From: Paracoccaceae bacterium | GTDB taxonomy: Bacteria; Pseudomonadota; Alphaproteobacteria; Rhodobacterales; Rhodobacteraceae | NCBI GenBank assembly: GCA_003535335.1 | Contig: DOHJ01000085.1 | Coordinates: 1 to 7,849 of the forward strand | Length of the DNA: 7,849 bases | Direction: 5' to 3' | In this document: in pieces, positions 1-7,289 of the stretch | Position numbering within the stretch: the first letter of the stretch is position 1 | How the letters are laid out: each line of letters begins with the position of its first letter | The notes under the pieces: generated by a model | Database searches by the model: none | What the model was told of the DNA's origin: nothing | What the model saw: only the letters and a program-made list of their open reading frames with translations | Made by a program: the position numbers and the translations under genes

Positions 1-3000
1 GATACGATGGGAAGACAGCACCGTGACGGTCATTTCCTGCAGGAAGCATAGTTTGCGCACAATCCCATTGCCGCCTGAATACTGACCGCCGCCACCAGAG
101 TTTTTGCGAATTGAAAACTCCTCTACCCGCACAGGAAAACGGGTTTCCAGAACTTCGGGATCGGTCATGCGGGTGTTGGTCATGTGGCTGTGCACCGCAC
201 TTGCGCCATCAAAACCATCCCCGGCACCGGTGCCACCGCAAATGGTTTCGTAATTTTGAAACTGCTCATTGCCATAGACGAAATTGTTCATGGTGCCTTG
301 GGATCCGGCAATCACCCCCAGCGCACCATAAAGCGTATCTGTGATGGCTTGCGAAACTTCGGTATTGCCGGAAATAACTGCGGCCGGAAATTCGGGATTG
401 ATCATCGAGCCTTTGGGCACCCGAATTTCCAACGGCTTCAGGCAACCCTCGTTCATCGGGATATCGGCCCCGACCAACGTGCGAAACACATACAGCACCA
501 CAGCACGGCAGATCGACAGTGGCGCGTTGTAATTCAGGGCGTCCTGATCCGAGGTTCCGGAAAAGTCGATCACCGCCTTGCGCGCGGCCTTGTTTACGGT
601 GATTTTCACTTTGATCTGGGCCCCGGAATCCAGTGGGTAAGTAAATCTGCTGTCCGTCAAAACATCCAGCACCCGCCGCACGGATTCTTCGGCGTTATCC
701 TGCACGTGGCCCATATAGGCATGCACCACCGGCAGGCCAAACTGACGGGTAATTCGTTGCAATTCATGCACGCCGGTTGCATTTGCCGCAACTTGGGCCG
801 CAAGATCGGCCATGTTCTGATCAATATTACGGCACGGGTATTTGCCAGATGCCAGCAAAGCACGGGTTTGGGCCTGTTGCAGCACCCCCGCTTTGACCAG
901 CAGGAAATTGTCGATCAAAACGCCTTCTTCATCAATATGGCGACTGTCGGGCGGGGCGGATCCGGGGGTTTTGCCGCCAATATCTGCATGATGCCCGCGC
1001 GAGGCAACAAGATATGCGATTTTTTCACCTTCAAACACCGGAGTAATCACCGTAACATCGGGCAAATGGGTGCCGCCATTAAACGGATTATTCATCATGA
1101 ACACATCGCCGTGATGGATATTTCCGGCGTTTTGATCCAGAATTTTACGCACACTTTCGCTCATGGACCCCAGATGCACCGGCACATGCGGCGCGTTGGC
1201 CACCAGATCACCGGACGCATCAAAAATGGCGCAGGAAAAATCCAGCCTTTCCTTGATATTCACCGAATAAGCCGTGTTGGCCAAGGTCGCGCCCATCTGC
1301 TCGGCGATCGACATAAACAGGTTGTTGAACACCTCCAGCATCACCGGATCGACATTGGTGCCGATGGCCTGATTGCGCGCCACAGGAACGATGCGTTGCA
1401 AAACCAGATTGCCACCTTTGACAACTTGGGCCTGCCAGCCTGCATCGATTACATTGGTGCCGGTTGGTTCCGCTATGATTGCAGGGCCATCAACCTTTTG
1501 GCCGGAAATCATCGCCAAGCGATCGACAATCGGCACGTTCCGCCAGCTACCGGCGCAAAACATCCGAACATAAACCGTTTCGCCTTGGGTGTCGGTCGGG
1601 GCGCTTGGCATTGTAACATCTTCGCCGGTCGCCCCGATTGCCTCGCAGGATAACAGATCAATAATCAGCTGGTCATATTCCGGCACAAAGCCAAAGCGCT
1701 GCTGGTGAATATCATGAAAACCCTGCCGCATTTGCGCGACATTGGCAAAAGGCACCGCCAGTGTCTGGTGCGACCCATCTGTGCGGATGTGGGCGGTATG
1801 CACAAGGCGGATGGCGGTCCCGTCGATGCCCTGCGCCAGGACGTCTGCGCGGGCTTCATTGCTTAAATCATCCAGCACTTTTGCAGCGCTTTCGGCCTGT
1901 TCTATATTTTTGGAAAACTGGTATTCGCGTATGATGCGCACATCGGCCAGCCCCATACCAAAGGCCGACAAAACACCGGCAAACGGGTGGATAAAAATAC
2001 GCTCCATGCCCAGCACATCAGCCACCTGACAGGCATGTTGCCCACCCGCCCCGCCAAAACAGTTCATGGTGTATTTGGTCGCGTCATAACCCCGCTGCAC
2101 ACTGATTTTTTTGATGGCATTGGCCATATTTTCAACGGCAATGCGCAAAAAACCCTCGGCCAGATCTTCGGCACTGCGACGGGGTTCGCCGGTTTCATCG
2201 GCAATTTGATCTGCCAAGGTTTCAAACTTGCCGCGCACCGTGTCAACATCCAGCGGCGCATCAGCATTCGGGCCAAACACATGCGGGAAATGATCGGGCT
2301 GCACCTTGCCCAGCAACACGTTGCAATCGGTCACGGCCAGCGGCCCGCCGCGGCGATAACTGGCAGGTCCGGGATTGGCCCCGGCGCTTTGGGGTCCAAC
2401 CTGCATGCGCCCGTTTGAATAGGACAGGATCGAGCCACCACCGGCCGCCACCGTATGAATGTCCATCATCGGCGCGCGCATTCGAACGCCCGCGACCTCG
2501 GTTTCAAAGCTGCGCTCGAATTCACCCGCGTAATGGCAGACATCGGTCGAGGTGCCGCCCATGTCAAAGCCGATCAACTTATCCGCGCCAATGGCCGCCG
2601 CCGTGCGCACCATGCCGACAACGCCACCGGCAGGGCCGGACAGGATGGCGTCTTTGCCGTGAAACAACGCCGCATCGGTCAGACCGCCGTTGGACTGCAT
2701 GAACATCAGCGATTTACAGCCACCCTTTGCAGCGCCCAAAGCATCGGAAACCTGCGCCACGTAACGGCGCAAGATTGGCGATAGATAAGCATCAACCACC
2801 GTGGTGTCGCCGCGCGAAACCAGTTTGATCAACGGGCTGACTTTGTGGCTGAGCGAGATTTGCTCAAAGCCGGTTTGTTTGGCAATTTCACCGATTTTGA
2901 TTTCGTGATCATGAAACCGGTAGCCGTGCATCAGGGCAATGGCAACCGAGCGATAGCCGCGCCCGTAAGCATCAGACAAGGCATCACTTATTTCGCCCAG

Positions 3001-3417
3001 ATCCAGTGGATTAATAACCGTGCCATCGGCGTCCAGACGCGCGTCAACCTCAATCACTTCTTCATAAAGCAGCTCTGGCAACACGATATTCAGATCAAAC
3101 AGTTTGGGCCGGTTTTGATAGCCAATGCGCAACAAATCACGCAGGCCTTTGGTGATCAGCAACAGGGTGCGATCGCCCTTGCGTTCGAGCAACGCGTTGG
3201 TGGCAACGGTGGTGCCCATTTTAACCGCATCGATCAGGCCCGCCGGGATTGTTTGATCGTGGCGCAAGCCTAACAAATCGCGGATGCCCTGCACGGCGGC
3301 ATCTTTGTATTGCTCGGGATTTTCCGACAACAGTTTGTGCGATTGCAGCGATCCGTCCGGTTTGCGCGCAACAATATCGGTAAAGGTGCCACCGCGATCA
3401 ACCCAGAATTGCCACAT
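1..3417 (-). CDS. oplAH: 5-oxoprolinase (ATP-hydrolysing), fused HyuA-HyuB / OplAH type, C-terminus cut by window edge
   Basis: Reading the minus strand from the ATG at 3417 gives 1139 codons with no stop before the left edge. The N-terminus [18 protein letters not shown] followed by [19 protein letters not shown] is the typical opening of OplAH-type proteins (Hydant_A_N). The hydantoinase A part shows SGPAGGVVG at about 260-268 and the ATP-binding motif [11 protein letters not shown] at 283-293. A hydantoinase B part starts near D690 ([10 protein letters not shown]), with [29 protein letters not shown] and RGHHADIGG (about 807-815). Both halves lie in one polypeptide, as in eukaryotic and many bacterial 5-oxoprolinases (family length about 1200-1290), so roughly 60-150 residues are missing. 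The known reaction is ATP-dependent opening of 5-oxo-L-proline to glutamate in the cytoplasm. The start is supported by AGGAG at 3426-3430, 8 nt upstream. The gene is divergent from a TRAP operon. An N-methylhydantoinase or another lactamase of the same superfamily is possible; the family is near certain, the substrate is not. Confidence 0.85.
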   Translation of the reverse strand, partial: MWQFWVDRGGTFTDIVARKPDGSLQSHKLLSENPEQYKDAAVQGIRDLLGLRHDQTIPAGLIDAVKMGTTVATNALLERKGDRTLLLITKGLRDLLRIGYQNRPKLFDLNIVLPELLYEEVIEVDARLDADGTVINPLDLGEISDALSDAYGRGYRSVAIALMHGYRFHDHEIKIGEIAKQTGFEQISLSHKVSPLIKLVSRGDTTVVDAYLSPILRRYVAQVSDALGAAKGGCKSLMFMQSNGGLTDAALFHGKDAILSGPAGGVVGMVRTAAAIGADKLIGFDMGGTSTDVCHYAGEFERSFETEVAGVRMRAPMMDIHTVAAGGGSILSYSNGRMQVGPQSAGANPGPASYRRGGPLAVTDCNVLLGKVQPDHFPHVFGPNADAPLDVDTVRGKFETLADQIADETGEPRRSAEDLAEGFLRIAVENMANAIKKISVQRGYDATKYTMNCFGGAGGQHACQVADVLGMERIFIHPFAGVLSAFGMGLADVRIIREYQFSKNIEQAESAAKVLDDLSNEARADVLAQGIDGTAIRLVHTAHIRTDGSHQTLAVPFANVAQMRQGFHDIHQQRFGFVPEYDQLIIDLLSCEAIGATGEDVTMPSAPTDTQGETVYVRMFCAGSWRNVPIVDRLAMISGQKVDGPAIIAEPTGTNVIDAGWQAQVVKGGNLVLQRIVPVARNQAIGTNVDPVMLEVFNNLFMSIAEQMGATLANTAYSVNIKERLDFSCAIFDASGDLVANAPHVPVHLGSMSESVRKILDQNAGNIHHGDVFMMNNPFNGGTHLPDVTVITPVFEGEKIAYLVASRGHHADIGGKTPGSAPPDSRHIDEEGVLIDNFLLVKAGVLQQAQTRALLASGKYPCRNIDQNMADLAAQVAANATGVHELQRITRQFGLPVVHAYMGHVQDNAEESVRRVLDVLTDSRFTYPLDSGAQIKVKITVNKAARKAVIDFSGTSDQDALNYNAPLSICRAVVLYVFRTLVGADIPMNEGCLKPLEIRVPKGSMINPEFPAAVISGNTEVSQAITDTLYGALGVIAGSQGTMNNFVYGNEQFQNYETICGGTGAGDGFDGASAVHSHMTNTRMTDPEVLETRFPVRVEEFSIRKNSGGGGQYSGGNGIVRKLCFLQEMTVTVLSSHRI

Positions 3418-3435
3418 GTATTTTGCTCCTTGGAT

Positions 3436-3458
3436 GCGAAAAAGCCGGACTTTTTTGC
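3436..3458. other. Inverted repeat / hairpin in the oplAH leader
   Basis: GCGAAAAAG, a CCGGA loop, then CTTTTTTGC form a 9-bp stem with one G-T wobble. The element sits just upstream of the oplAH Shine-Dalgarno, so it would lie in the 5' untranslated leader if transcription starts further upstream. It could be a regulator site or a weak leader hairpin. The stem is mostly A-U, so it is not a convincing terminator. Confidence 0.35.
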
Positions 3459-3479
3459 AGTCGTTAAAATGTTAAATCG

Positions 3480-3491
3480 AGATAATTATCT
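3480..3491. promoter_or_regulatory. 12-bp perfect palindrome, candidate operator
   Basis: AGATAATTATCT is its own reverse complement and lies 63 bp upstream of the oplAH start, in the divergent AT-rich intergenic region. On the minus strand it contains GATAAT, which resembles a -10 box, but I find no convincing -35 at the right spacing. AT-rich DNA yields such palindromes fairly easily, so the call is tentative. Confidence 0.3.
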
Positions 3492-3598
3492 ACATATATT
3501 TTGTGTTTGATGACCCACCCAACCGGCAGAGTATCGCAACATCATCGGGCACAGTTCCCATCTCCTTAAATACTCCTTGCACCTTTTTCAAAACGCTG

Positions 3599-3613
3599 GC
3601 AAATTGTCAACGT
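3599..3613 (+). promoter_or_regulatory. Candidate regulator operator, copy 1 (upstream of dctP)
   Basis: The sequence gcaaattgtcaacgt is identical over 15 bp to the reverse strand at 7076-7090, directly upstream of the MarR-type regulator gene. Its position 53-67 bp before the dctP ATG places it about 20-35 bp upstream of the extended -10 box proposed at 3631-3639, where a bound protein could block or recruit polymerase. The other copy forms a better palindrome, while this one keeps one good half (TTGTCAAC). Inference: a binding site of the neighbouring regulator. Confidence 0.55.
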
Positions 3614-3624
3614 TATATAAACGT
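3610..3624. promoter_or_regulatory. ACGTT-N5-AACGT inverted repeat
   Basis: ACGTT and AACGT are perfect inverted arms separated by ATATA. The left arm overlaps the last four bases of the shared 15-bp motif, so the two may form one composite operator in front of dctP. The arms are only 5 bp, so this alone is weak evidence. Confidence 0.35.
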
Positions 3625-3630
3625 AAAGCC

Positions 3631-3639
3631 TGATATAAA
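3631..3639 (+). promoter_or_regulatory. Putative extended -10 promoter of the TRAP operon
   Basis: TGATATAAA fits the extended -10 pattern TGn followed by a hexamer matching TATAAT at 5 of 6 positions. Transcription would start near 3646, leaving about 20 nt of leader that still includes the Shine-Dalgarno at 3653-3657. No good -35 hexamer stands 16-18 bp upstream, as is common for extended -10 or regulator-dependent promoters. Confidence 0.4.
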
Positions 3640-3665
3640 TCGGCTCACACTTGGGAGAAAAACCG

Positions 3666-4631
3666 ATGATGATGAAATATGCCGCCGCCTTTGCGGCGAT
3701 GATTGCTCTTGGCGTTCCGGCCACTGCCGAAAAATGGGACATGCCAACCCCCTATGGCGACAGCACATTCCATACCGTTAACATCCAGAAATTTGCTGAT
3801 GATGTCACTGCGGCAACCAACGGTGATTTGACCATCACCCTTCACACAGCAGGATCGCTATTTCCCCATGCGGAAATCAAAAATGCAGTTCGCTCGCGTC
3901 AGGTTGCCTTGGGCGAATTTTTTCTGTCGCGCCTGTCAAACGAGGATTTGGCATATGGCATCGATAGCCAGCCCTTCGTTGCAACCAGCTATGAGGATGC
4001 CGCGAAGCTTTGGGCAGCACAAAAACCGGTCATCACTAAATTGTTGGCCAAAGAAGGCCTGATGCCTTTATTTGCGGTTCCGTGGCCGGCGCAGGGTCTG
4101 TACACCAACGGCGAAATTGCGACAGTGGCTGATCTGTCCGGGCTACGGTTCCGGGCTTATAATGCAGCATTGGAAGAATTCGCAACGCTTGCAAAAGCCG
4201 CACCTGTTCAAATCGAGGCTTCAGATATTGCCCAAGCCTTTGCTACCGGACAGGCTCAGGCGATGATCACATCACCTTCAACCGGTGCCAATTCCAAGGC
4301 GTGGGATTTTGTAACGCATTATACCCAGATTGACGCTTGGTTGCCAAAAAACATCGTTGTGGTGAATGTTCGCGTGTTTGATGCTTTGTCACCCGAGGTT
4401 CAGGCCGCCGTGCTAAAAGCCGCCGCTGACGCAGAGGCGCGCGGTTGGGAAATGTCCAAAGCCGAGGCCGCGACAAAAACGCAGGTGATGGCCGATAACG
4501 GCATTATCGTAGCCGCCCCAACAGCCGAGTTGGTCACAGGTTTGCAAACCATCGGCGCAACCATGCTGGACAATTGGAAAAGCAATGCAAGTGAAGACGC
4601 GCTGTCAATTCTGAACACGTTTCAGAACTAA
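3666..4631 (+). CDS. dctP: TRAP transporter periplasmic substrate-binding protein (DctP family)
   Basis: The 321-residue product is within the usual DctP length. MMMKYAAAFAAMIALGVPATA is a signal peptide, probably cut after A21, which sends the protein to the periplasm. The mature protein has the TRAP receptor layout. DLSGLRFRAYN holds the conserved carboxylate-binding arginine (probably R163), followed by the second-lobe segment AFATGQAQAMITSPSTG and by AWLPKNIVVVN. I chose ATG 3666, the first of three consecutive ATG codons, because GGGAG at 3653-3657 stands 8 nt upstream; an in-frame TTG at 3651 would overlap that ribosome-binding site. It is the first gene of the dctPQM operon and binds the ligand before handing it to the membrane subunits. 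The ligand cannot be read from sequence. The adjacent oxoprolinase suggests pyroglutamate or a related cyclic amide acid, and pyroglutamate-binding DctP proteins are known from Bordetella pertussis. Confidence 0.93.
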   Translation: MMMKYAAAFAAMIALGVPATAEKWDMPTPYGDSTFHTVNIQKFADDVTAATNGDLTITLHTAGSLFPHAEIKNAVRSRQVALGEFFLSRLSNEDLAYGIDSQPFVATSYEDAAKLWAAQKPVITKLLAKEGLMPLFAVPWPAQGLYTNGEIATVADLSGLRFRAYNAALEEFATLAKAAPVQIEASDIAQAFATGQAQAMITSPSTGANSKAWDFVTHYTQIDAWLPKNIVVVNVRVFDALSPEVQAAVLKAAADAEARGWEMSKAEAATKTQVMADNGIIVAAPTAELVTGLQTIGATMLDNWKSNASEDALSILNTFQN

Positions 4632-4646
4632 ATAGCCGCCATCATG

Positions 4647-4671
4647 CCCGTGTCAGGTTTTCTGGCGCGGG
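4647..4671 (+). other. Stem-loop in the dctP-dctQ gap
   Basis: CCCGTGTCAG and CTGGCGCGGG pair over 10 bp (two G-U wobbles) around the loop GTTTT. The loop is followed by only a short T run (TTT at 4672-4674). The hairpin begins 15 nt after the dctP stop. Without a strong U-tract it is more likely an RNA 3'-end stabiliser or partial attenuator than a full terminator. Such an element would leave more dctP message than dctQM message, fitting the excess of binding protein that these systems need. Confidence 0.5.
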
Positions 4672-4703
4672 TTTCATGCTTTGGGGTTTGAAAAGGTTCA
4701 GAC

Positions 4704-5228
4704 ATGCGCAGGATACTTGATACCGCATACAAAGCCGCAGGTGGTCTGGCCGCGCTGTCGATACTCGGGATATGCCTGCTGGTGTCTGCTCAGGTTATGC
4801 TGAATATTCTGGCGCGCATTGGCGGGCCAAACTGGTCATTTACAATCCCGTCATATGCCGATTTCGCAGGTTATTTTCTGGCAACGGCATCGTTTATGGC
4901 CATGGCTTATACCTTGCGGGCGGGCAGCCATATCAGGGTCAATCTTCTGGTGCAAAACCTGCCGGAAAAGCCGCGCTGGATCTTGGAATTATTCGCGCTT
5001 TCACTTGGGGCTGTAATGGCAGGATATGCCACTTATTTCACCGCATCCCTGCTTGGGGAAAGCTATCACTACGGCGACATGTCGACCGGAATGATCGCGG
5101 TTCCGTTGTGGATTCCACAGCTGGCGATGGTCGGCGGCTTGGGCCTGCTAACAATAGCATTTTTAGATACTCTGACCGAGGCATTGCTGGCGCGTGCCCC
5201 TGTTATTCATGATGCGGGCATGGAATAA
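4704..5228 (+). CDS. dctQ: TRAP transporter small membrane subunit (DctQ family)
   Basis: This is a 174-residue inner-membrane protein with four predicted transmembrane segments at about 13-35, 50-70, 93-116 and 131-157, the standard DctQ topology. The segment AYTLRAGSHIRVNLL between helices 2 and 3 and the STGMIAVPLWIPQL stretch before helix 4 are typical of the family. DctQ packs against DctM and helps dock the DctP receptor. The ATG at 4704 has a modest ribosome-binding site (AAAGG at 4692-4696, 7 nt spacing). The gene follows dctP after a 72-bp gap carrying a hairpin and is separated from dctM by 3 bp, so the two membrane genes are probably translationally coupled. Confidence 0.93.
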   Translation: MRRILDTAYKAAGGLAALSILGICLLVSAQVMLNILARIGGPNWSFTIPSYADFAGYFLATASFMAMAYTLRAGSHIRVNLLVQNLPEKPRWILELFALSLGAVMAGYATYFTASLLGESYHYGDMSTGMIAVPLWIPQLAMVGGLGLLTIAFLDTLTEALLARAPVIHDAGME

Positions 5229-5231
5229 ACT

Positions 5232-6545
5232 ATGTTTGACACACTCTCTGATCCAATGATTTTTGCCGTATTGCTCGGTCTTTTATTGCTTTTGCTGGCG
5301 GCTGGCGTTTGGGTGGCTGTATCTTTAATGTTGATGGCGTTCTTTGCCATTGCGGTATTTTCCAATGCCCCCGAGGGTCTGGTTTTGGCAACAACCCTGT
5401 GGGGCCATAGCCATTCATGGCCACTGGCCGCCTTGCCATTATTCATTTTAATGGGCGAAATTCTTTTGCGATCAAAGCTAAGCGAAGATATGTTTTCCGG
5501 CCTTGCCCCGTGGCTTGGGCGCGTTCCGGGACGATTGTTGCATGTAAATATTCTGGGCTGTGCAATATTTGCGGCGGTTTCCGGATCATCCGCGGCAACG
5601 GCTGCCACCATTGGCCGGATGTCGGTTCCCGAACTAAAACAACGGGGTTATCCGGAAAAACTGATCTTGGGCACACTGGCGGGATCAGCCACTTTGGGGC
5701 TGTTAATTCCGCCCTCGATCATCCTGATCGTTTACGGTGTTGCAACCGAACAATCCATCGCCCGCCTGTTCATCGCCGGTGTTTTGCCCGGCATTTTGCT
5801 GGTTGGCCTGTTCGCCGGTTATGTGGCGATCAAAGCAAAGCTGGATCCAGCCTCAATTCCGGCTGAAACACAACACTATACGTTTGGTCAAAAGCTGCGG
5901 GCATCAAGGCGCCTGATACCCGTGATGCTGTTGATCGGCGGTGTTATAGGCTCGATTTACACAGGCGTTGCCTCGCCGACGGATGCCGCCGCGCTGGGTG
6001 TTTTGCTGGCAAGTTTGCTGGCGGTAGCCTCGGGGAATTTTGGCCGCAAGAAATTCATAGCAGCCCTGATGTCGGCCACCAGAACCTCCTGCATGATTGC
6101 GTTTATCCTGCTAGGCGCGGCGTTTTTATCTATTGCTATGGGCTTTACCGGCATCCCGCGCAATCTGGCCAACTGGATCAGCACATTTAACCTGTCGCCT
6201 TATGCGTTGCTGGCAGTTTTAACCGTATTCTTTATAATTCTGGGCTGCTTTCTGGATGGAATTTCGGTTGTGGTCCTGACAACTTCAATCATCCTGCCGA
6301 TGGTCGAGGCGGCAGGAATTGATCCGCTCTGGTTCGGAATTTATCTGGTTCTGGTGGTTGAAATGAGCCAGATTACACCGCCGGTTGGCTTTAATTTATT
6401 TGTGATTCAGGGGCTGACGGGCATCAATATCCTGCGTGTCGCCGCAGCGGCAATGCCGTTTTTCTTTCTGCTGTTGTTGGGCGCATTGATCATCACCGTA
6501 TTTCCGTCAATCGTGACTTACCTACCAAATGCAATGGGTAACTAA
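5232..6545 (+). CDS. dctM: TRAP transporter large membrane subunit (DctM family)
   Basis: The 437-residue product has the normal DctM length and is hydrophobic throughout, with about a dozen membrane segments. Family signatures occur in order: PLFILMGE (69-76), AVSGSSAATAATIGRMS (115-131), GLLIPPSIILIVYG (156-169), GVASPTDAAALG (245-256), GCFLDGISVVVLT (338-350) and QITPPVGFNLF (380-390). DctM is the Na+-coupled elevator domain that moves substrate across the inner membrane. Start ATG 5232 lies 3 bp after the dctQ stop. The only ribosome-binding sequence is a weak GGA inside the dctQ end, which points to translational coupling. The gene appears complete. Its stop codon overlaps that of the convergent regulator gene, and no terminator fits between them. 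Confidence 0.95.
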   Translation: MFDTLSDPMIFAVLLGLLLLLLAAGVWVAVSLMLMAFFAIAVFSNAPEGLVLATTLWGHSHSWPLAALPLFILMGEILLRSKLSEDMFSGLAPWLGRVPGRLLHVNILGCAIFAAVSGSSAATAATIGRMSVPELKQRGYPEKLILGTLAGSATLGLLIPPSIILIVYGVATEQSIARLFIAGVLPGILLVGLFAGYVAIKAKLDPASIPAETQHYTFGQKLRASRRLIPVMLLIGGVIGSIYTGVASPTDAAALGVLLASLLAVASGNFGRKKFIAALMSATRTSCMIAFILLGAAFLSIAMGFTGIPRNLANWISTFNLSPYALLAVLTVFFIILGCFLDGISVVVLTTSIILPMVEAAGIDPLWFGIYLVLVVEMSQITPPVGFNLFVIQGLTGINILRVAAAAMPFFFLLLLGALIITVFPSIVTYLPNAMGN

Positions 6546-7060
6546 AGCGAGGATGCCGCGCGACTGGCTTGATCGTAATGCCCTGACAGTGATCTCAGAC
6601 TGGTGGCGATTTTGCTGAATTCCTCACCGGTTATTCCCGTGCCGGGGATGCCCTCTATCAGACACTGGTTGCGAATTTTACGGTAACGCTCGCACAATTT
6701 TCGACCGGCGTCAGAGGTGCGGTAAAACACTTCCTTGCCGCGTTTTTCAGAAGTCAAAAGGTCCAGATTTCGCAATTTTCGCAATGCGTAATTGATCGTA
6801 TGGCTGTCTTCCATATTTAAAAGAAAGCTAATATCCGTTAGCCGCTTTTCACGATCCCGATGATTGGTATTGTGCAAAACAAGGATTTCCAGCGCGCTTA
6901 ATTCAGGCATCCCTGCGGCGGCCATGCAACGCTGCATCCAGCGACTAAAGGCGTTATAAGCGATAATCAGGCCATATTCGAATTCCGATGCCTCCCAACC
7001 TTCACCTTCTGCAAGATGGCGGGACGAAACTATTCGGCGACGGTTAGCTGGGGATGACAT
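6542..7060 (-). CDS. MarR-type winged-helix transcriptional regulator
   Basis: This 172-residue protein carries one winged-helix DNA-binding domain. Helices run at about 54-64 (LSALEILVLHN) and 73-82 (LTDISFLLNM), and a recognition helix at about 85-98 (DSHTINYALRKLRN). A beta wing follows at about 101-116 (LLTSEKRGKEVFYRTS). Flanking helices (28-48 and 117-165) would form the MarR dimer interface and ligand pocket. It resembles the MarR-like 'predicted transcription regulator' group I know from Rhodobacteraceae, but I cannot assign a named member. ATG 7060 has a weak ribosome-binding site (GGA at 7067-7069). Its upstream region holds a palindrome that recurs before dctP, suggesting that it represses itself and controls the transporter. 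The effector is unknown; the transporter substrate or its product is a reasonable guess. The gene is convergent with dctM. Confidence 0.85.
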   Translation of the reverse strand: MSSPANRRRIVSSRHLAEGEGWEASEFEYGLIIAYNAFSRWMQRCMAAAGMPELSALEILVLHNTNHRDREKRLTDISFLLNMEDSHTINYALRKLRNLDLLTSEKRGKEVFYRTSDAGRKLCERYRKIRNQCLIEGIPGTGITGEEFSKIATSLRSLSGHYDQASRAASSL

Positions 7061-7075
7061 AAAATTTCCAAATGC

Positions 7076-7090
7076 ACGTTGACAATTTGC
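7076..7090 (-). promoter_or_regulatory. Candidate autoregulatory operator, copy 2 (upstream of the MarR-type gene)
   Basis: On the minus strand this is gcaaattgtcaacgt, identical to 3599-3613. With one flanking base on the left it sits in the imperfect palindrome GTTGcaAATTgtCAAC (6 of 8 pairs), 16 bp wide, the size typical of MarR-family operators. It lies 16-30 bp before the regulator ATG, where binding would block the promoter or early elongation. The plus strand reads TTGACA across it, but no matching -10 follows. Confidence 0.55.
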
Positions 7091-7269
7091 AACTGTTTTA
7101 TCAGCAATCAGTAAATGTTACGAGGGTGAATATTGAACAATTCCGACAATCTGAACCTGTCTTGCAGCTATTTCCTCCTAGCCAAGCCAATGTTTCGTTC
7201 CGGTTTTGTCATCCTTTAGCTGTTATCATCCAGACACAAACCAATTTCAGGAAGGTGGCGTCATGACGA

Positions 7270-7289
7270 ACCAAAACCGAAGTTTTAAT
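7270..7289 (-). other. UUCG-tetraloop hairpin over the mvaD stop codon
   Basis: On the minus strand ATTAAAAC and GTTTTGGT pair (8 bp, two G-U wobbles) around TTCG closed by C-G, an unusually stable RNA tetraloop. It includes the mvaD TAA stop. No T-tract follows, so it is at best an RNA 3'-end structure or a weak terminator for mvaD. Confidence 0.3.

Noticed and set aside
184..3273. Long plus-strand open frames (184-1653, 1987-2418, 2455-2784, 2845-3273), all in one frame opposite oplAH
   Set aside because: They lie codon-opposite-codon to oplAH, so their stops would need TTA, CTA or TCA codons in the sense gene, which it rarely uses. The translations are rich in His, Arg and Gly with no domain signal, while the minus strand gives an unbroken, clearly homologous protein.
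5207..5611. 134-codon minus-strand ORF opposite dctQ/dctM
   Set aside because: Shadow of dctM, whose family motifs are unambiguous; the antisense translation shows no domain.
7079..7084. Perfect TTGACA -35 hexamer on the plus strand
   Set aside because: No matching -10 box at 16-18 bp and no plus-strand gene downstream; it is part of the putative operator palindrome.
7168..7212. 14-codon minus-strand ORF (MTKPERNIGLARRK) between mvaD and the regulator, ending in an AGGAGG sequence
   Set aside because: No usable ribosome-binding spacing before its ATG, and no start codon at the right distance after the AGGAGG, so neither a leader peptide nor a translated gene is supported.
7072..7266. 64-codon plus-strand ORF between the regulator and mvaD
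   Set aside because: It begins inside the putative operator, has no ribosome-binding site and no recognisable composition or motif.
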